Part shown: piece by piece, positions 1 through 7,060 of the stretch
Layout of the letters: the number at the start of each line of letters is the position of its first letter
How positions within the stretch are numbered: the first letter of the stretch is position 1
DNA from: CAYRPO01 sp964426305
Lineage (GTDB): Bacteria; Patescibacteriota; Saccharimonadia; Saccharimonadales; CAIOMD01
NCBI GenBank assembly: GCA_964426305.1
Contig: CAYRPO010000024.1
Span: 1-15,785, forward strand
Length of the DNA: 15,785 bases
Reading direction: 5' to 3'
Notes under the pieces: model-generated
Told to the model about the DNA's origin: nothing
Seen by the model: only the letters and a program-made list of their open reading frames with translations
The model's database searches: none
Translations under genes and position numbers: made by a program

Positions 1-18
1 TACTTTCCCTAAACGGAA

Positions 19-39
19 CCCACGCGGCAAGCCGCGGGG
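19..39 (-). terminator. Candidate hairpin terminator at left edge
   Basis: A GC-rich inverted repeat pairs 19-21 and 23-27 with 32-36 and 37-39, with one bulged base at 22 and a 4-nt loop at 28-31. On the minus strand it is followed by TTCCGTTT, a weak U-tract. It lies after the last minus-strand reading frames in the window and could end that unit. The short imperfect U-tract keeps confidence low. Confidence 0.35.
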
Positions 40-63
40 AAAATGGGGATTATATCATAATAT

Positions 64-198
64 TTATATATAAGCAAGTTTGCAGTCCCTATTTAAGTAA
101 TAGCACGATCCACATATTGGTGCAAGGCTGATTAGCTGGATAAGTTCACCATCAACCTGAGTCTCTTGGATCGGCAAGTATTCGGCATCTGATACCAT
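64..198 (-). CDS. Possible 44-aa small protein with Cys cluster
   Basis: A minus-strand frame runs from ATG at 198 to TAA at 64-66 and encodes 44 residues. The start lies 3 nt after the TAA stop of the upstream 354-aa gene (TAA-ACC-ATG), so it could be translationally coupled. The C-terminal third carries C29-x2-C32-x6-C39 in the stretch PICGSCYYLNRDCKLAYI, which could bind metal or form disulfides. I recognise no family. There is no clear Shine-Dalgarno site; GAAAAG is the closest. At this length the frame could arise by chance, so it is a candidate only. Confidence 0.3.
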   Translation of the reverse strand: MVSDAEYLPIQETQVDGELIQLISLAPICGSCYYLNRDCKLAYI

Positions 199-201
199 GG
201 T

Positions 202-1266
202 TTACTTTTCAGGTATACCTATCAACGCTTTGGGCAGCTTTGCTTTTTCGATTTTTTGCATATTTGCTGTAGGTGCTTGATCCTGGAGTGCTCTTATCTG
301 AAAAAATGACCTACCTATCATGGCAAGATTACGCAAAAGTGTTGGTCTATCATGTTGCCTTGTTGGCTCAATATCGCCAAGAGCATGTAATAAATCCAAT
401 TCCTTAAGTCTTTTTAGCAAGACATTATGCGGAGCATAATCCGATCCATCTTTTGCTGTAGCGTAAAACCTGCGTACCTGATCAATTGCAATAGTTTGTT
501 CGGGCAGCCAGCCAGTTGTCTCTCCCATTGCAACAAGATATTCGGCTTGGTCACGATAGGCCTCGAGTTCTCTGATGGCACGTTGCTCATCTTCATGACT
601 AAACAGATCTAATTTATTTACAAATAGTTGAGGTGATGCATATGTTTGGGCGATATGACGATCTTCATGAAGCACTACTGATTTGCGCTCAATCTCGTTA
701 CATTGAGGCAAATGCTGAAGCAGCATGTAAGGACGAAACTGGGTTTGTAGTATCTTATTGCGGAACGGATCTGGAAATTGAATGATATTCACTTGACTAG
801 CTACCCTTGCGATCGAACCTTCATCCGATAAGGTAAGACTATACCCATCACCATTGGCTTGGCTTGCAGATGTTTCTTCCATAATCTGCGGTAATCCCAA
901 GCCAAACGTTGACAAGACGGCATCCTGAATGACGTCAACATACTCTGCGGACTCTGTAACTCGTTGCATCATGTCGTCATCAACTTTTGAAAGAATCTCT
1001 TCCGATATAGTGATACGCTGACCCTGGTGAACGATTGCTACGGCAATCTTTCCCGCGTCGAGGACAGCTTTTGACATCGATGCTCGGCCATCGGTGACAT
1101 TCGCAAGTTCAAGTTTGTCTAAGTATCGTAGATGCATCGCAACCACGTCTGTACCAAGTCGTGCTTGAACTGTTGGATCGAATGCAAGGTCAGTCTGAAG
1201 CCCATGGACGATATCATCAAAATATCGATTTCTGTCTGTCACCTCAAGGGGAGTAAATGAGCTCAT
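202..1266 (-). CDS. Hypothetical 354-aa protein with zincin-like HExxH motif
   Basis: I do not recognise the family. Residues 197-204 read VVLHEDRH, giving an HExxH motif (H200, E201, H204). About 30 residues later, RELEAYRDQAEYL (232-244) supplies E233 and E235-A236, the kind of downstream Glu that serves as third zinc ligand in small gluzincin-like peptidases. This suggests a zinc metallopeptidase fold, but the two middle positions of HEDRH are charged, which is atypical of active zincins. There is no signal peptide and no convincing membrane segment, so a cytoplasmic location is likely. The N-terminal half (1-190) shows no motif I know; residues 318-354 are basic and may form a tail. The ATG at 1266 has no Shine-Dalgarno site. 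The gene sits 110 nt downstream of tuf, beyond the tuf terminator, with its own promoter. Function is inferred only from the motif. Confidence 0.75.
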   Translation of the reverse strand: MSSFTPLEVTDRNRYFDDIVHGLQTDLAFDPTVQARLGTDVVAMHLRYLDKLELANVTDGRASMSKAVLDAGKIAVAIVHQGQRITISEEILSKVDDDMMQRVTESAEYVDVIQDAVLSTFGLGLPQIMEETSASQANGDGYSLTLSDEGSIARVASQVNIIQFPDPFRNKILQTQFRPYMLLQHLPQCNEIERKSVVLHEDRHIAQTYASPQLFVNKLDLFSHEDEQRAIRELEAYRDQAEYLVAMGETTGWLPEQTIAIDQVRRFYATAKDGSDYAPHNVLLKRLKELDLLHALGDIEPTRQHDRPTLLRNLAMIGRSFFQIRALQDQAPTANMQKIEKAKLPKALIGIPEK

Positions 1267-1274
1267 AAAGACTT

Positions 1275-1321
1275 ATATTATCATATTATTTGTATATAGC
1301 AAATTTTTCACTGTGTGCCAA
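1275..1321 (-). promoter_or_regulatory. Promoter region of the zincin-like gene
   Basis: On the minus strand, TTGGCA (1316-1321, 5 of 6 consensus) is followed after 17 nt by TATATA (1293-1298), with an extended -10 TGC directly before it. This would give a leader of about 20 nt with no Shine-Dalgarno site. A second -10-like hexamer, GATAAT (1277-1282) or TAATAT (1275-1280), lies 8-10 nt before the ATG and would give a leaderless or near-leaderless message. The sequence cannot decide between the two. Confidence 0.5.
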
Positions 1322-1327
1322 ACCAAT

Positions 1328-1351
1328 AAGAGCCTCGTTGTGGAGGCTCTT
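1328..1351 (-). terminator. tuf terminator (possibly bidirectional)
   Basis: A 9-bp perfect stem pairs 1328-1336 with 1343-1351, with a 6-nt loop at 1337-1342. It lies 26 nt past the tuf stop. On the minus strand it is preceded by A residues and followed by TATTGGTTTGG, a modest U-tract. On the plus strand the run is TTTTT, so the hairpin is stronger in the opposite direction and may stop transcription both ways. Confidence 0.7.
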
Positions 1352-1376
1352 TTTGTAAGAATCTAATTGGTAGAAG

Positions 1377-2561
1377 CTATTTAGTGATTTTGGTTACAAC
1401 ACCAGCACCAACGGTGCGGCCACCTTCGCGAATCGCGAAGCGAAGACCCTGCTCCATAGCAATTGGAGCAAGCAGTGTTACCTTGAAGGTGATTGTATCA
1501 CCAGGCATAACCATTTCCTTGTCGGCAGGAAGCTCAACTTCACCAGTTACGTCCGTAGTACGGAAGTAGAACTGTGGCTTGTAGCCCTTGAAGAATGGAG
1601 TGTGACGTCCACCTTCTTCTTTGGTCAAGATGTATACTTCGGCGTCAAATTCGGTATGTGGTGTGATGCTACCTGGCTTACACAAAACTTGGCCACGCTC
1701 GATGTCGTCGCGCTCGACGCCTCGAAGCAATACACCAACATTGTCACCAGCCTGACCTTGGTCAAGGTTCTTCTTGAACATTTCAACACCAGTTACAACA
1801 GTCTTGCGAGTTGGTCGGATACCGACAACTTCAACTTCTTCGTTGATCTTTACGATACCTTGCTCAACACGACCGGTTGCAACCGTGCCACGACCCTTGA
1901 TCGAGAATACGTCTTCAACGGGCATGAGGAATGGCTTGTCAAGATCGCGCTTTGGCTCTGGGATGTAGTCGTCCATAGCTGCAACCAATTCCATGATTGC
2001 ATCCATGTTAGCTTCGTCGCCGTCGATTGCCTTTGTAGCAGATCCCTTGATGATCGGAGCGTCTTCGTCAAACTCGTACTTGGCCAAAAGTTCACGAACA
2101 TCCATTTCGACCAATTCAACCAACTCTGGGTCAGCAAGATCCATCTTGTTAAGGAAAACAAGAATCTTTGGCACACCAACCTGCTTCGCAAGCAAAACAT
2201 GCTCGCGAGTCTGAGGCATAGGACCGTCAGCTGCAGATACAACCAAGATAGCGCCATCGATCTGAGCAGCACCAGTAATCATGTTCTTGATATAGTCGGC
2301 GTGACCAGGCATGTCAACGTGGGCGTAGTGACGCTTCTCGCTCTCGTACTCTTGGTGCGAGGTGGCGATGGTGATACCGCGTTGTCGCTCTTCTGGTGCG
2401 TTGTCGATTTGGTCGTACGATACGGCCTTGTTAACAGCACTTGGAAGGCGCTTTGCAAGTGTCATAGTGATAGCAGCGGTCAAGCTAGTCTTACCGTGGT
2501 CAACGTGACCCATAGTACCAACATTCACGTGGGGCTTGCTGCGGTCGAAATTGTCAGCCAT
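1377..2561 (-). CDS. tuf: Translation elongation factor Tu
   Basis: EF-Tu delivers aminoacyl-tRNA to the ribosomal A site as a GTP complex in the cytoplasm. The protein is 394 aa, the normal length. The GTPase domain shows the P-loop GHVDHGKT (18-25), switch I RGITI (61-65), G3 DMPGH (83-87, with catalytic H87; the usual Cys of DCPGH is Met), G4 NKMD (138-141) and G5 SAT (174-176). Domains II and III follow, with GRGTVATGRVEQG near 223-235 and the C-terminal GGRTVGAGVVTKITK. The ATG at 2561 has an AAGGAG Shine-Dalgarno site about 6 nt upstream. tuf does not directly follow fusA here: a 58-aa gene and a glycosidase gene lie between them, and tuf has its own promoter and terminator. The GTP-binding motifs are canonical, in contrast to EF-G in the same window. 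Confidence 0.98.
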   Translation of the reverse strand: MADNFDRSKPHVNVGTMGHVDHGKTSLTAAITMTLAKRLPSAVNKAVSYDQIDNAPEERQRGITIATSHQEYESEKRHYAHVDMPGHADYIKNMITGAAQIDGAILVVSAADGPMPQTREHVLLAKQVGVPKILVFLNKMDLADPELVELVEMDVRELLAKYEFDEDAPIIKGSATKAIDGDEANMDAIMELVAAMDDYIPEPKRDLDKPFLMPVEDVFSIKGRGTVATGRVEQGIVKINEEVEVVGIRPTRKTVVTGVEMFKKNLDQGQAGDNVGVLLRGVERDDIERGQVLCKPGSITPHTEFDAEVYILTKEEGGRHTPFFKGYKPQFYFRTTDVTGEVELPADKEMVMPGDTITFKVTLLAPIAMEQGLRFAIREGGRTVGAGVVTKITK

Positions 2562-2628
2562 TTGTTCTCCTTAATTACTTATAGATTTAGCGCAAAGAAA
2601 TATAATGCTCTTACGCGCGTACCGAACT

Positions 2629-2658
2629 AGTGTATCGAATTCTGCCCCTGTTTGTAAA
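2629..2658 (-). promoter_or_regulatory. Candidate tuf promoter
   Basis: On the minus strand, TTTACA (2653-2658, 5 of 6) and TACACT (2629-2634, 4 of 6) are separated by 18 nt. This would give a leader of roughly 60 nt before tuf. It lies in the 148-nt gap after the glycosidase gene, where I see no strong terminator, so read-through from upstream may add to tuf expression. Confidence 0.45.
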
Positions 2659-2709
2659 GAGGTATTCTTTTTTAACTAAATGATTGTCATGAACCAGGTA
2701 CATTGCCTA

Positions 2710-4233
2710 TTAACGTTCATCTATCCATGAGTTTTTCTTTGTCAGGTGATAGGTGTACGCCGGGTACAATGCTGTCAATGCTTTTTTGGAGCGGAGATGC
2801 CGATGCTTGGGAGCGACCGCCAGAATGCGCTGTTCAAGCTTGCGCTGCCAAGGTTGCATTGGTCGGTACGAAGGAATACGCGAAGGATAGCGTAGCGCCA
2901 TAAGCGCCGAGATAGTCCAGGCCTGCGCCTCCATGGGCGGATTATTTGCCACAATCGCGAAATCGTACGGGCGGTTTTCATCGGTCACTTCGTGAAGTAA
3001 CACTCGGCCTTGGTCGTCGACAAAGTAAAATTCATAGAATTCTTTGGTGTGCCTTGTAATGTTCACAAGTCGATACTCGAGTTGCTTGGCAAGATTGGGC
3101 AAATTTTGTCGGCGTAGACCACGCGCAATGTCGTATGTTTCTTTGGGCCATGTGACATTTGAACCATGATAGTCCCAATATGATACGATCGACTGCTCTT
3201 GCAACGACCGAGACCGAATACCTGCCGCCGTCAGGAACTGCTGGCTGAATATCATATGGACAATGCCTTCGATGTACTGTTGTTTCTCATTGGTCGGCAA
3301 TGCATCAAAGATTTTGGTATCTAATAGCTCTGCTGGATTGGCAGTGATTGTTGGAATTATGCGCGACTTGCCTGTGCCCGGGTCTTGGTCGATACCAAGC
3401 GCAAAATATTGAACATCAGGCAACCAGAACGTTGCAAGTACCTTGTCGCGTAACGCATGGGCTTGTTCTATAAGTTCTGGGCGGTGCAATAATCCAGATG
3501 CTTCGACATATGCGTCGTACACCAACCCTTGTACCTCAATTGAAGCAATTGGTGCGCCAATGTTTGCAACCGTTCCATTACTATGGCGATAAAACTCAAC
3601 TGAGTCTTTCCAGACTTGGTTCTCAAGCCCGTGCGGATTCTGGCGCTGGTACGAAAGCATACCAAACGGTGATGATGCAACTGATTGTTCGATCCACTTG
3701 AGCGCGTCTTGCAACACGACTCGCATCGATACTTCCTGGCCGTCATTGCGTGCAACCGTTGCCTTGAGAATCGACGAGCCATACAGCCGCACGAATCTGC
3801 AAGTAAGCCTTACGAACAATGGTGTTGCATCAACCGAACCATAATATGTCAATGTGCCATTCTGCTCACCCCAGTGTTTTGCAAGCTGTTCGTATATGTA
3901 CAGTTCGTCGGCGCTTAGTGTATGCCCATCAATCATGCGAGTGCGGTGTTCATGAGGTATTTTGCCCGGTTCTTCTTCGCTTTTTGTGTCAAACTTGGTT
4001 CCTTGCAAGGCACCGAGTGTCAGCAGTACCGACCGTACAAGCCTTGGGCGTAAGACATAGATGTCCTCTGCAACCTCTAAAGAATCCCGGCCAAAGACGG
4101 CGCCTCGAAACAGTACACCACCACTGGCATACACACCTTTGCCGCTTTTTGACACGACACTTTGCAATGATCGATAGATGGCTAACGTCAAACTATATGG
4201 TAAAGCGGGACGATTTTTTATCTGTATAGACAT
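2710..4233 (-). CDS. Amylo-alpha-1,6-glucosidase / glycogen-debranching-type glycosidase
   Basis: A predicted (alpha/alpha)6-barrel glycosidase resembling the C-terminal glucosidase module of glycogen debranching enzymes, probably cytoplasmic. Family hallmarks in order over 507 residues: FGRDSLEVAED (48-58, cf. GRDT/S), YYGSVDATPLF (130-140, cf. the YNSVDA motif with D135), NQVWKDS (205-211, cf. NQGWKDS, D210 a candidate catalytic acid), YWDYHGSNVTWPKETYDIARGL around 352-373 (cf. the Y-x-GS-V-WP motif), and PPMEAQAWTISALMALRY near 432-449. No separate N-terminal beta domain of the classical enzyme is present, so it is a stand-alone catalytic module. Substrate is uncertain: glycogen, maltodextrin or another glucoside. 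I chose ATG at 4233 because longer in-frame extensions run antisense-free but out of frame through the 58-aa gene and its terminator. There is no Shine-Dalgarno site; TATACT lies 7 nt before the ATG, suggesting a leaderless message. Confidence 0.85.
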   Translation of the reverse strand: MSIQIKNRPALPYSLTLAIYRSLQSVVSKSGKGVYASGGVLFRGAVFGRDSLEVAEDIYVLRPRLVRSVLLTLGALQGTKFDTKSEEEPGKIPHEHRTRMIDGHTLSADELYIYEQLAKHWGEQNGTLTYYGSVDATPLFVRLTCRFVRLYGSSILKATVARNDGQEVSMRVVLQDALKWIEQSVASSPFGMLSYQRQNPHGLENQVWKDSVEFYRHSNGTVANIGAPIASIEVQGLVYDAYVEASGLLHRPELIEQAHALRDKVLATFWLPDVQYFALGIDQDPGTGKSRIIPTITANPAELLDTKIFDALPTNEKQQYIEGIVHMIFSQQFLTAAGIRSRSLQEQSIVSYWDYHGSNVTWPKETYDIARGLRRQNLPNLAKQLEYRLVNITRHTKEFYEFYFVDDQGRVLLHEVTDENRPYDFAIVANNPPMEAQAWTISALMALRYPSRIPSYRPMQPWQRKLEQRILAVAPKHRHLRSKKALTALYPAYTYHLTKKNSWIDER

Positions 4234-4240
4234 GTCTTTA

Positions 4241-4265
4241 AGTATATCAATTGCAGTACCTGCAA
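4241..4265 (-). promoter_or_regulatory. Promoter -10 and palindromic operator candidate for glycosidase
   Basis: TATACT on the minus strand (4241-4246, 5 of 6 consensus) ends 7 nt before the glycosidase ATG, which places the expected transcription start at or near the A of ATG. Directly upstream is a perfect palindrome TTGCAG-GTA-CTGCAA (4251-4265), in the position where a regulator would block polymerase. No good -35 hexamer is visible. An operator role is inference. Confidence 0.45.
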
Positions 4266-4270
4266 TAGTA

Positions 4271-4307
4271 AGAAGCCCCGGAGGCCTCTCGGATTTCCGG
4301 GGCTTCT
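4271..4307 (-). terminator. Terminator after the 58-aa gene
   Basis: An 11-bp perfect GC-rich stem pairs 4271-4281 with 4297-4307 around a 15-nt loop. It begins 5 nt after the stop codon of the 58-aa gene. On the minus strand it is followed by TACTATTG, a weak U-tract. It separates the small gene from the glycosidase gene. Confidence 0.65.
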
Positions 4308-4312
4308 CGGGG

Positions 4313-4489
4313 CTACCAATCGTACGTGTGCCGCGGCATCGACTCGGGACTGTCGAAGTCATCGTTGAGCGGGTCGTCGGCAATCTTGTAATCGGTGCCA
4401 TTGAAGGCTCGTCGCGCATCATGCAAGATCGCATCAATCTCACGACGCAGCATCTTCTCCGACATGTTACGATCATCGTGCTTGGACAT
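4313..4489 (-). CDS. Unrecognised 58-aa acidic small protein
   Basis: The frame runs from ATG at 4489 to TAG at 4313-4315. A good Shine-Dalgarno core AGGAG lies 6 nt before the ATG, and a promoter upstream and a terminator immediately downstream frame it as a complete gene. Residues 8-30 (from NMSEKMLRREIDAILHDARR onward) look like an amphipathic helix. The C-terminal half is acidic and probably disordered (DDPLNDDFDSPES), ending HTYDW. It has no Cys and no membrane segment. I recognise no family. It could be a regulator or binding partner of a larger complex, but nothing in the sequence says which. It lies between fusA and the glycosidase gene. Confidence 0.75.
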   Translation of the reverse strand: MSKHDDRNMSEKMLRREIDAILHDARRAFNGTDYKIADDPLNDDFDSPESMPRHTYDW

Positions 4490-4503
4490 TTCTGCTCCTG
4501 CCC

Positions 4504-4520
4504 GCCGCTACCTTAGCGGC
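4504..4520 (-). promoter_or_regulatory. Hairpin overlapping leader stop, before the 58-aa gene
   Basis: A perfect 7-bp stem GCCGCTA-AGG-TAGCGGC sits between the leader frame and the Shine-Dalgarno site of the 58-aa gene. The leader frame's last codons and its TAA stop fall in the 5' arm and loop. A ribosome finishing the leader would therefore melt it. A regulatory role is inference. Confidence 0.45.
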
Positions 4521-4536
4521 TTAAGTCAGGCTGCAT
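4513..4536 (-). CDS. Possible 7-codon leader peptide MQPDLSR
   Basis: ATG at 4536 follows a near-perfect Shine-Dalgarno sequence AGGAGGTGA with optimal spacing (7 nt after AGGAGG), the strongest such site in the window. The frame is only MQPDLSR and stops at TAA 4513-4515. Other starts near this site (two GTG codons) also give only 4- to 7-codon frames. Its stop overlaps the hairpin preceding the 58-aa gene, the arrangement expected of a translated leader that controls a downstream gene. It is too short for coding statistics. Confidence 0.45.
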   Translation of the reverse strand: MQPDLSR

Positions 4537-4571
4537 GCACTCACCTCCTACGGGGCTATCAAGCTACATAT

Positions 4572-4600
4572 ATTTTATACTATTTCTAAACTAATAGCAA
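4572..4600 (-). promoter_or_regulatory. Candidate promoter of leader and 58-aa gene
   Basis: TTGCTA (4595-4600) and TAAAAT (4572-4577) on the minus strand are separated by 17 nt; a TATAAA at 4574-4579 with a 15-nt spacer is an alternative. The -35 element overlaps the 3' arm of the fusA terminator, so the terminator abuts the next promoter. Transcription would start near 4565. Confidence 0.5.
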
Positions 4601-4626
4601 ATAGCCATCCTGCTGGATGGCTATTT
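4599..4626 (-). terminator. fusA terminator
   Basis: A perfect 12-bp stem AAATAGCCATCC/GGATGGCTATTT pairs 4599-4610 with 4615-4626 around a 4-nt loop. It starts 18 nt after the fusA stop and, on the minus strand, continues as ATTTGCTATTAG, giving a short U-rich exit. Confidence 0.8.
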
Positions 4627-4644
4627 GTGCGTTGTTACGGCTAT

Positions 4645-6732
4645 CTATTTTGCGTTTTTAGCGATGATTGCTTCGGTTACATGACCCGGGACATCGGCAT
4701 AGTGATCAAGCTCCATGCTCGAACTTGCGCGACCCTTTGTCATGCTGCGAAGATTGGTTGTGTAGCCAAACATCTCACCAAGTGGCACAAAGGCTGTGAT
4801 TTCCTTGATACCTGCTTGCAGATCTTCCATGCTTTCAATACGTCCGCGTTTTGCATTTAGGTCACCAATGACGTCGCCCATGTGTTCTTCCGGTGTCACC
4901 ACAACAACTTTCATAATCGGCTCCAGTAGTACGGGATTTGCCTTTTTGATGCCCTCTTGAGTTGCCATAGAGCCAGCAATCTTAAAGGCCATTTCGTTAC
5001 TGTCGACTTCATGATAACTACCAAAATACAGCTCTGCTTTGACGTCTACGACAGGATAGCCCGCCAGAACGCCATTGGCAAGCGCTTCTTCGATACCATT
5101 CTTGACTGGAGTAATGTATTCGCTTGGAACGACACCACCCTTGATACTGTTGATAAACTCAAAGCCCTTGCCTTGTTCGTTCTGACTAAAGCGCACCCAT
5201 ACGTCACCGTACTGCCCACGACCACCGCTTTGTCGCACGAACTTACCTTGTACTTCAACGCCGTCTTTGCGAATTGTTTCACGATACGCAACCTGAGGTG
5301 CGCCGATATTTGCGCTCACATTAAACTCGCGCTTCATGCGATCAACGATGATCTCAAGGTGTAGTTCACCCATACCAGAGATGATAGTCTGGCCGGTTTC
5401 GTGATCAACTTTTACGCGGAATGTTGGATCTTCTTCTGCAAGCCGCTGCAAAGCTAAGCTCATTTTTTCTTGGTCGGCCTTTGTCGATGGCTCGATTGCA
5501 ATGCTGACAGGAGGCTCTGGGAACGAAATACTTTCAAGCACGATGGGGTTTGCCTGATCGCACAGTGTGTTACCGGTCGTAGTACCTTTTAGTCCTACGA
5601 TCGCAGCAATATCACCGGCGCCAACTTCAGTCACATCGGCACGCTTGTCGGCTTGTAGGCGAACAATGCGACCAACGCGTTCTTTTTCGCCCGTTGAGCT
5701 GTTGAGAATATACGACCCAGAGGTGACAACGCCAGAATACACGCGAAAGTACGCCAATTTTCCTACAAATGGGTCGGTAGTAATCTTGAATGCTAACGCA
5801 CTGAAAGGCTCGGCGTCGTCAGGTTTGCGCTCAATCTCTTCGCCAGTCTTTGGATGCGTACCCCACGATGAGCCACGATCAAGTGGGCTTGGCAAGTAGT
5901 CGTTCATCATGTCGAGAACTTTTTCGACAATCACACCACGACCATCGCCACCAGTCACAGCAAAGAATTTACCCGACAACACTGCCGTACGAATCGCCTT
6001 TTTGATTTCTTCATTGCTCAGGCCTTCTTCGCCAACCTCAAAGTATTTTTCTAGGATAGCTTCGTCTTCGGCAACTGCATTCTCAACCAGCAAGCTTCGG
6101 TATTTTTTGGCCTTTTCAAGCATGTCAGCCGGAATATCTCCTTCGACCAATGACTTATCGGCAAACTCTTTGTACGTATATGCTTTCATTTCGACCAAAT
6201 CGATCACGCCGTTGATGCTCTGTTCGAATCCAATCGGCAGATGCACTGGGAATGCCCGCTTGGAAAGTCGCGAATGAATTGAATCAAGTGACTTATAGAA
6301 ATCACCGCCCGTTTGGTTGATTTTATTGATAAAGCACACGCGTGGTACGCCGTATTTGTCGGCTTGGCGCCATACGGTTTCGGACTGGCTTTCGACACCC
6401 ATCTTACCGTCAAATACAACTACGGCACCATCGAGCACGCGCAGACTTCGCTCTACCTCTACGGTGAAGTCAATGTGTCCCGGCGTATCGATGATGTTAA
6501 TTTGGTGGTTTTTCCAGAAGCATGTTACCGAAGCAGCAACGATAGTAATACCACGCTCGCGCTCTTGCGCCATCCAGTCAGTTGTAGTTTCGCCGTCATG
6601 CACGGCACCAATTTTGTGGCTCAAGCCAGTTCGGTACAAGATTCCTTCGGTAGTTGTGGTCTTACCGGCGTCAATGTGCGCAATGATCCCAACGTTACGG
6701 ATCTTGTCCATGAGAATTTTTTTCGCGGCCAT
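4645..6732 (-). CDS. fusA: Translation elongation factor G
   Basis: EF-G is the cytoplasmic GTPase that drives tRNA-mRNA translocation and, with RRF, ribosome recycling. At 695 aa it has the normal length and domains I-V. The P-loop AHIDAGKTTTTE (18-29), switch I RGITI (60-64) and G3 DTPGH (82-86) are canonical. Domain II is near 309-400, domain III near 405-480, domain IV near 482-600 with the tip GSYHEVDSNEMAFK (571-584), and domain V near 602-675. Two guanine-binding elements deviate: G4 reads NKIN (136-139) rather than NKxD, and the G5 region reads TGGDGRG (260-266) where EF-G normally has a Ser-Ala-Leu/Phe motif. The start MAAKKILMDKIRN fits the family; the only Shine-Dalgarno-like GAGG lies about 15 nt upstream, so initiation at M8 (6711) is a weaker alternative. 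It is separated from rpsG by the PD40 gene. Confidence 0.97.
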   Translation of the reverse strand: MAAKKILMDKIRNVGIIAHIDAGKTTTTEGILYRTGLSHKIGAVHDGETTTDWMAQERERGITIVAASVTCFWKNHQINIIDTPGHIDFTVEVERSLRVLDGAVVVFDGKMGVESQSETVWRQADKYGVPRVCFINKINQTGGDFYKSLDSIHSRLSKRAFPVHLPIGFEQSINGVIDLVEMKAYTYKEFADKSLVEGDIPADMLEKAKKYRSLLVENAVAEDEAILEKYFEVGEEGLSNEEIKKAIRTAVLSGKFFAVTGGDGRGVIVEKVLDMMNDYLPSPLDRGSSWGTHPKTGEEIERKPDDAEPFSALAFKITTDPFVGKLAYFRVYSGVVTSGSYILNSSTGEKERVGRIVRLQADKRADVTEVGAGDIAAIVGLKGTTTGNTLCDQANPIVLESISFPEPPVSIAIEPSTKADQEKMSLALQRLAEEDPTFRVKVDHETGQTIISGMGELHLEIIVDRMKREFNVSANIGAPQVAYRETIRKDGVEVQGKFVRQSGGRGQYGDVWVRFSQNEQGKGFEFINSIKGGVVPSEYITPVKNGIEEALANGVLAGYPVVDVKAELYFGSYHEVDSNEMAFKIAGSMATQEGIKKANPVLLEPIMKVVVVTPEEHMGDVIGDLNAKRGRIESMEDLQAGIKEITAFVPLGEMFGYTTNLRSMTKGRASSSMELDHYADVPGHVTEAIIAKNAK

Positions 6733-7060
6733 AGTGGGGTTATATTACCTCTTGTAGTTAATTAGTGAAGCCTTGTTCTTGCTGTCCATTTTTGGACACA
6801 AAAAACAACAGTCAGCAAATATTTTATCAGTTTTGGGTGGTAAATACTAGGTAATTTGTCGCAGAGCGCAGTTACCGATGCATGAGGCGGCCCTTCGTTG
6901 CGCTTCTCGCAGACTTAACTCAGCTAAACCACCAAACCCCCAGCGTGCCAAATCACATACGTGCACTGCAGCATCAGCCACTACGCCAGGCCTCTGACAC
7001 GTGTCTGTAGCGCCACAAGAGGTAGCTATGCGATCCCGTACCGTATTGAATCGATCCTCA
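6733..7060 (-). other. Gene-poor spacer between PD40 gene and fusA
   Basis: This 328-nt stretch contains no gene I can support. A minus-strand frame (6847-7113, 88 codons) begins inside the PD40 gene in another frame; it has no Shine-Dalgarno site and no recognisable motif. Near fusA is a perfect palindrome TGTCCA-AAAA-TGGACA on the minus strand (6783-6798). Its second half, TGGACA, could act as a -35 element, with ACTAAT 16 nt later as a weak -10. The GC-rich part (about 6855-7020) shows local inverted repeats but nothing I can match to a known RNA. No clear terminator follows the PD40 gene. Confidence 0.4.

Noticed and set aside
1602..2630. A 342-codon plus-strand open frame opposite tuf
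   Set aside because: It is antisense to a fully conserved EF-Tu gene and its translation has no family features; a long antisense frame is a by-product of tuf codon usage.
4234..4476. Longer N-terminus for the glycosidase (start at 4476)
   Set aside because: The extension overlaps the 58-aa gene and its terminator in another frame and has an unlikely composition (Arg/Cys/Thr-rich). The family-like sequence begins after 4233.
6855..7020. Possible tmRNA, RNase P RNA or tRNA in the GC-rich spacer
   Set aside because: I looked for the tRNA T-arm, the tmRNA ends and the RNase P core motifs on both strands and found none.
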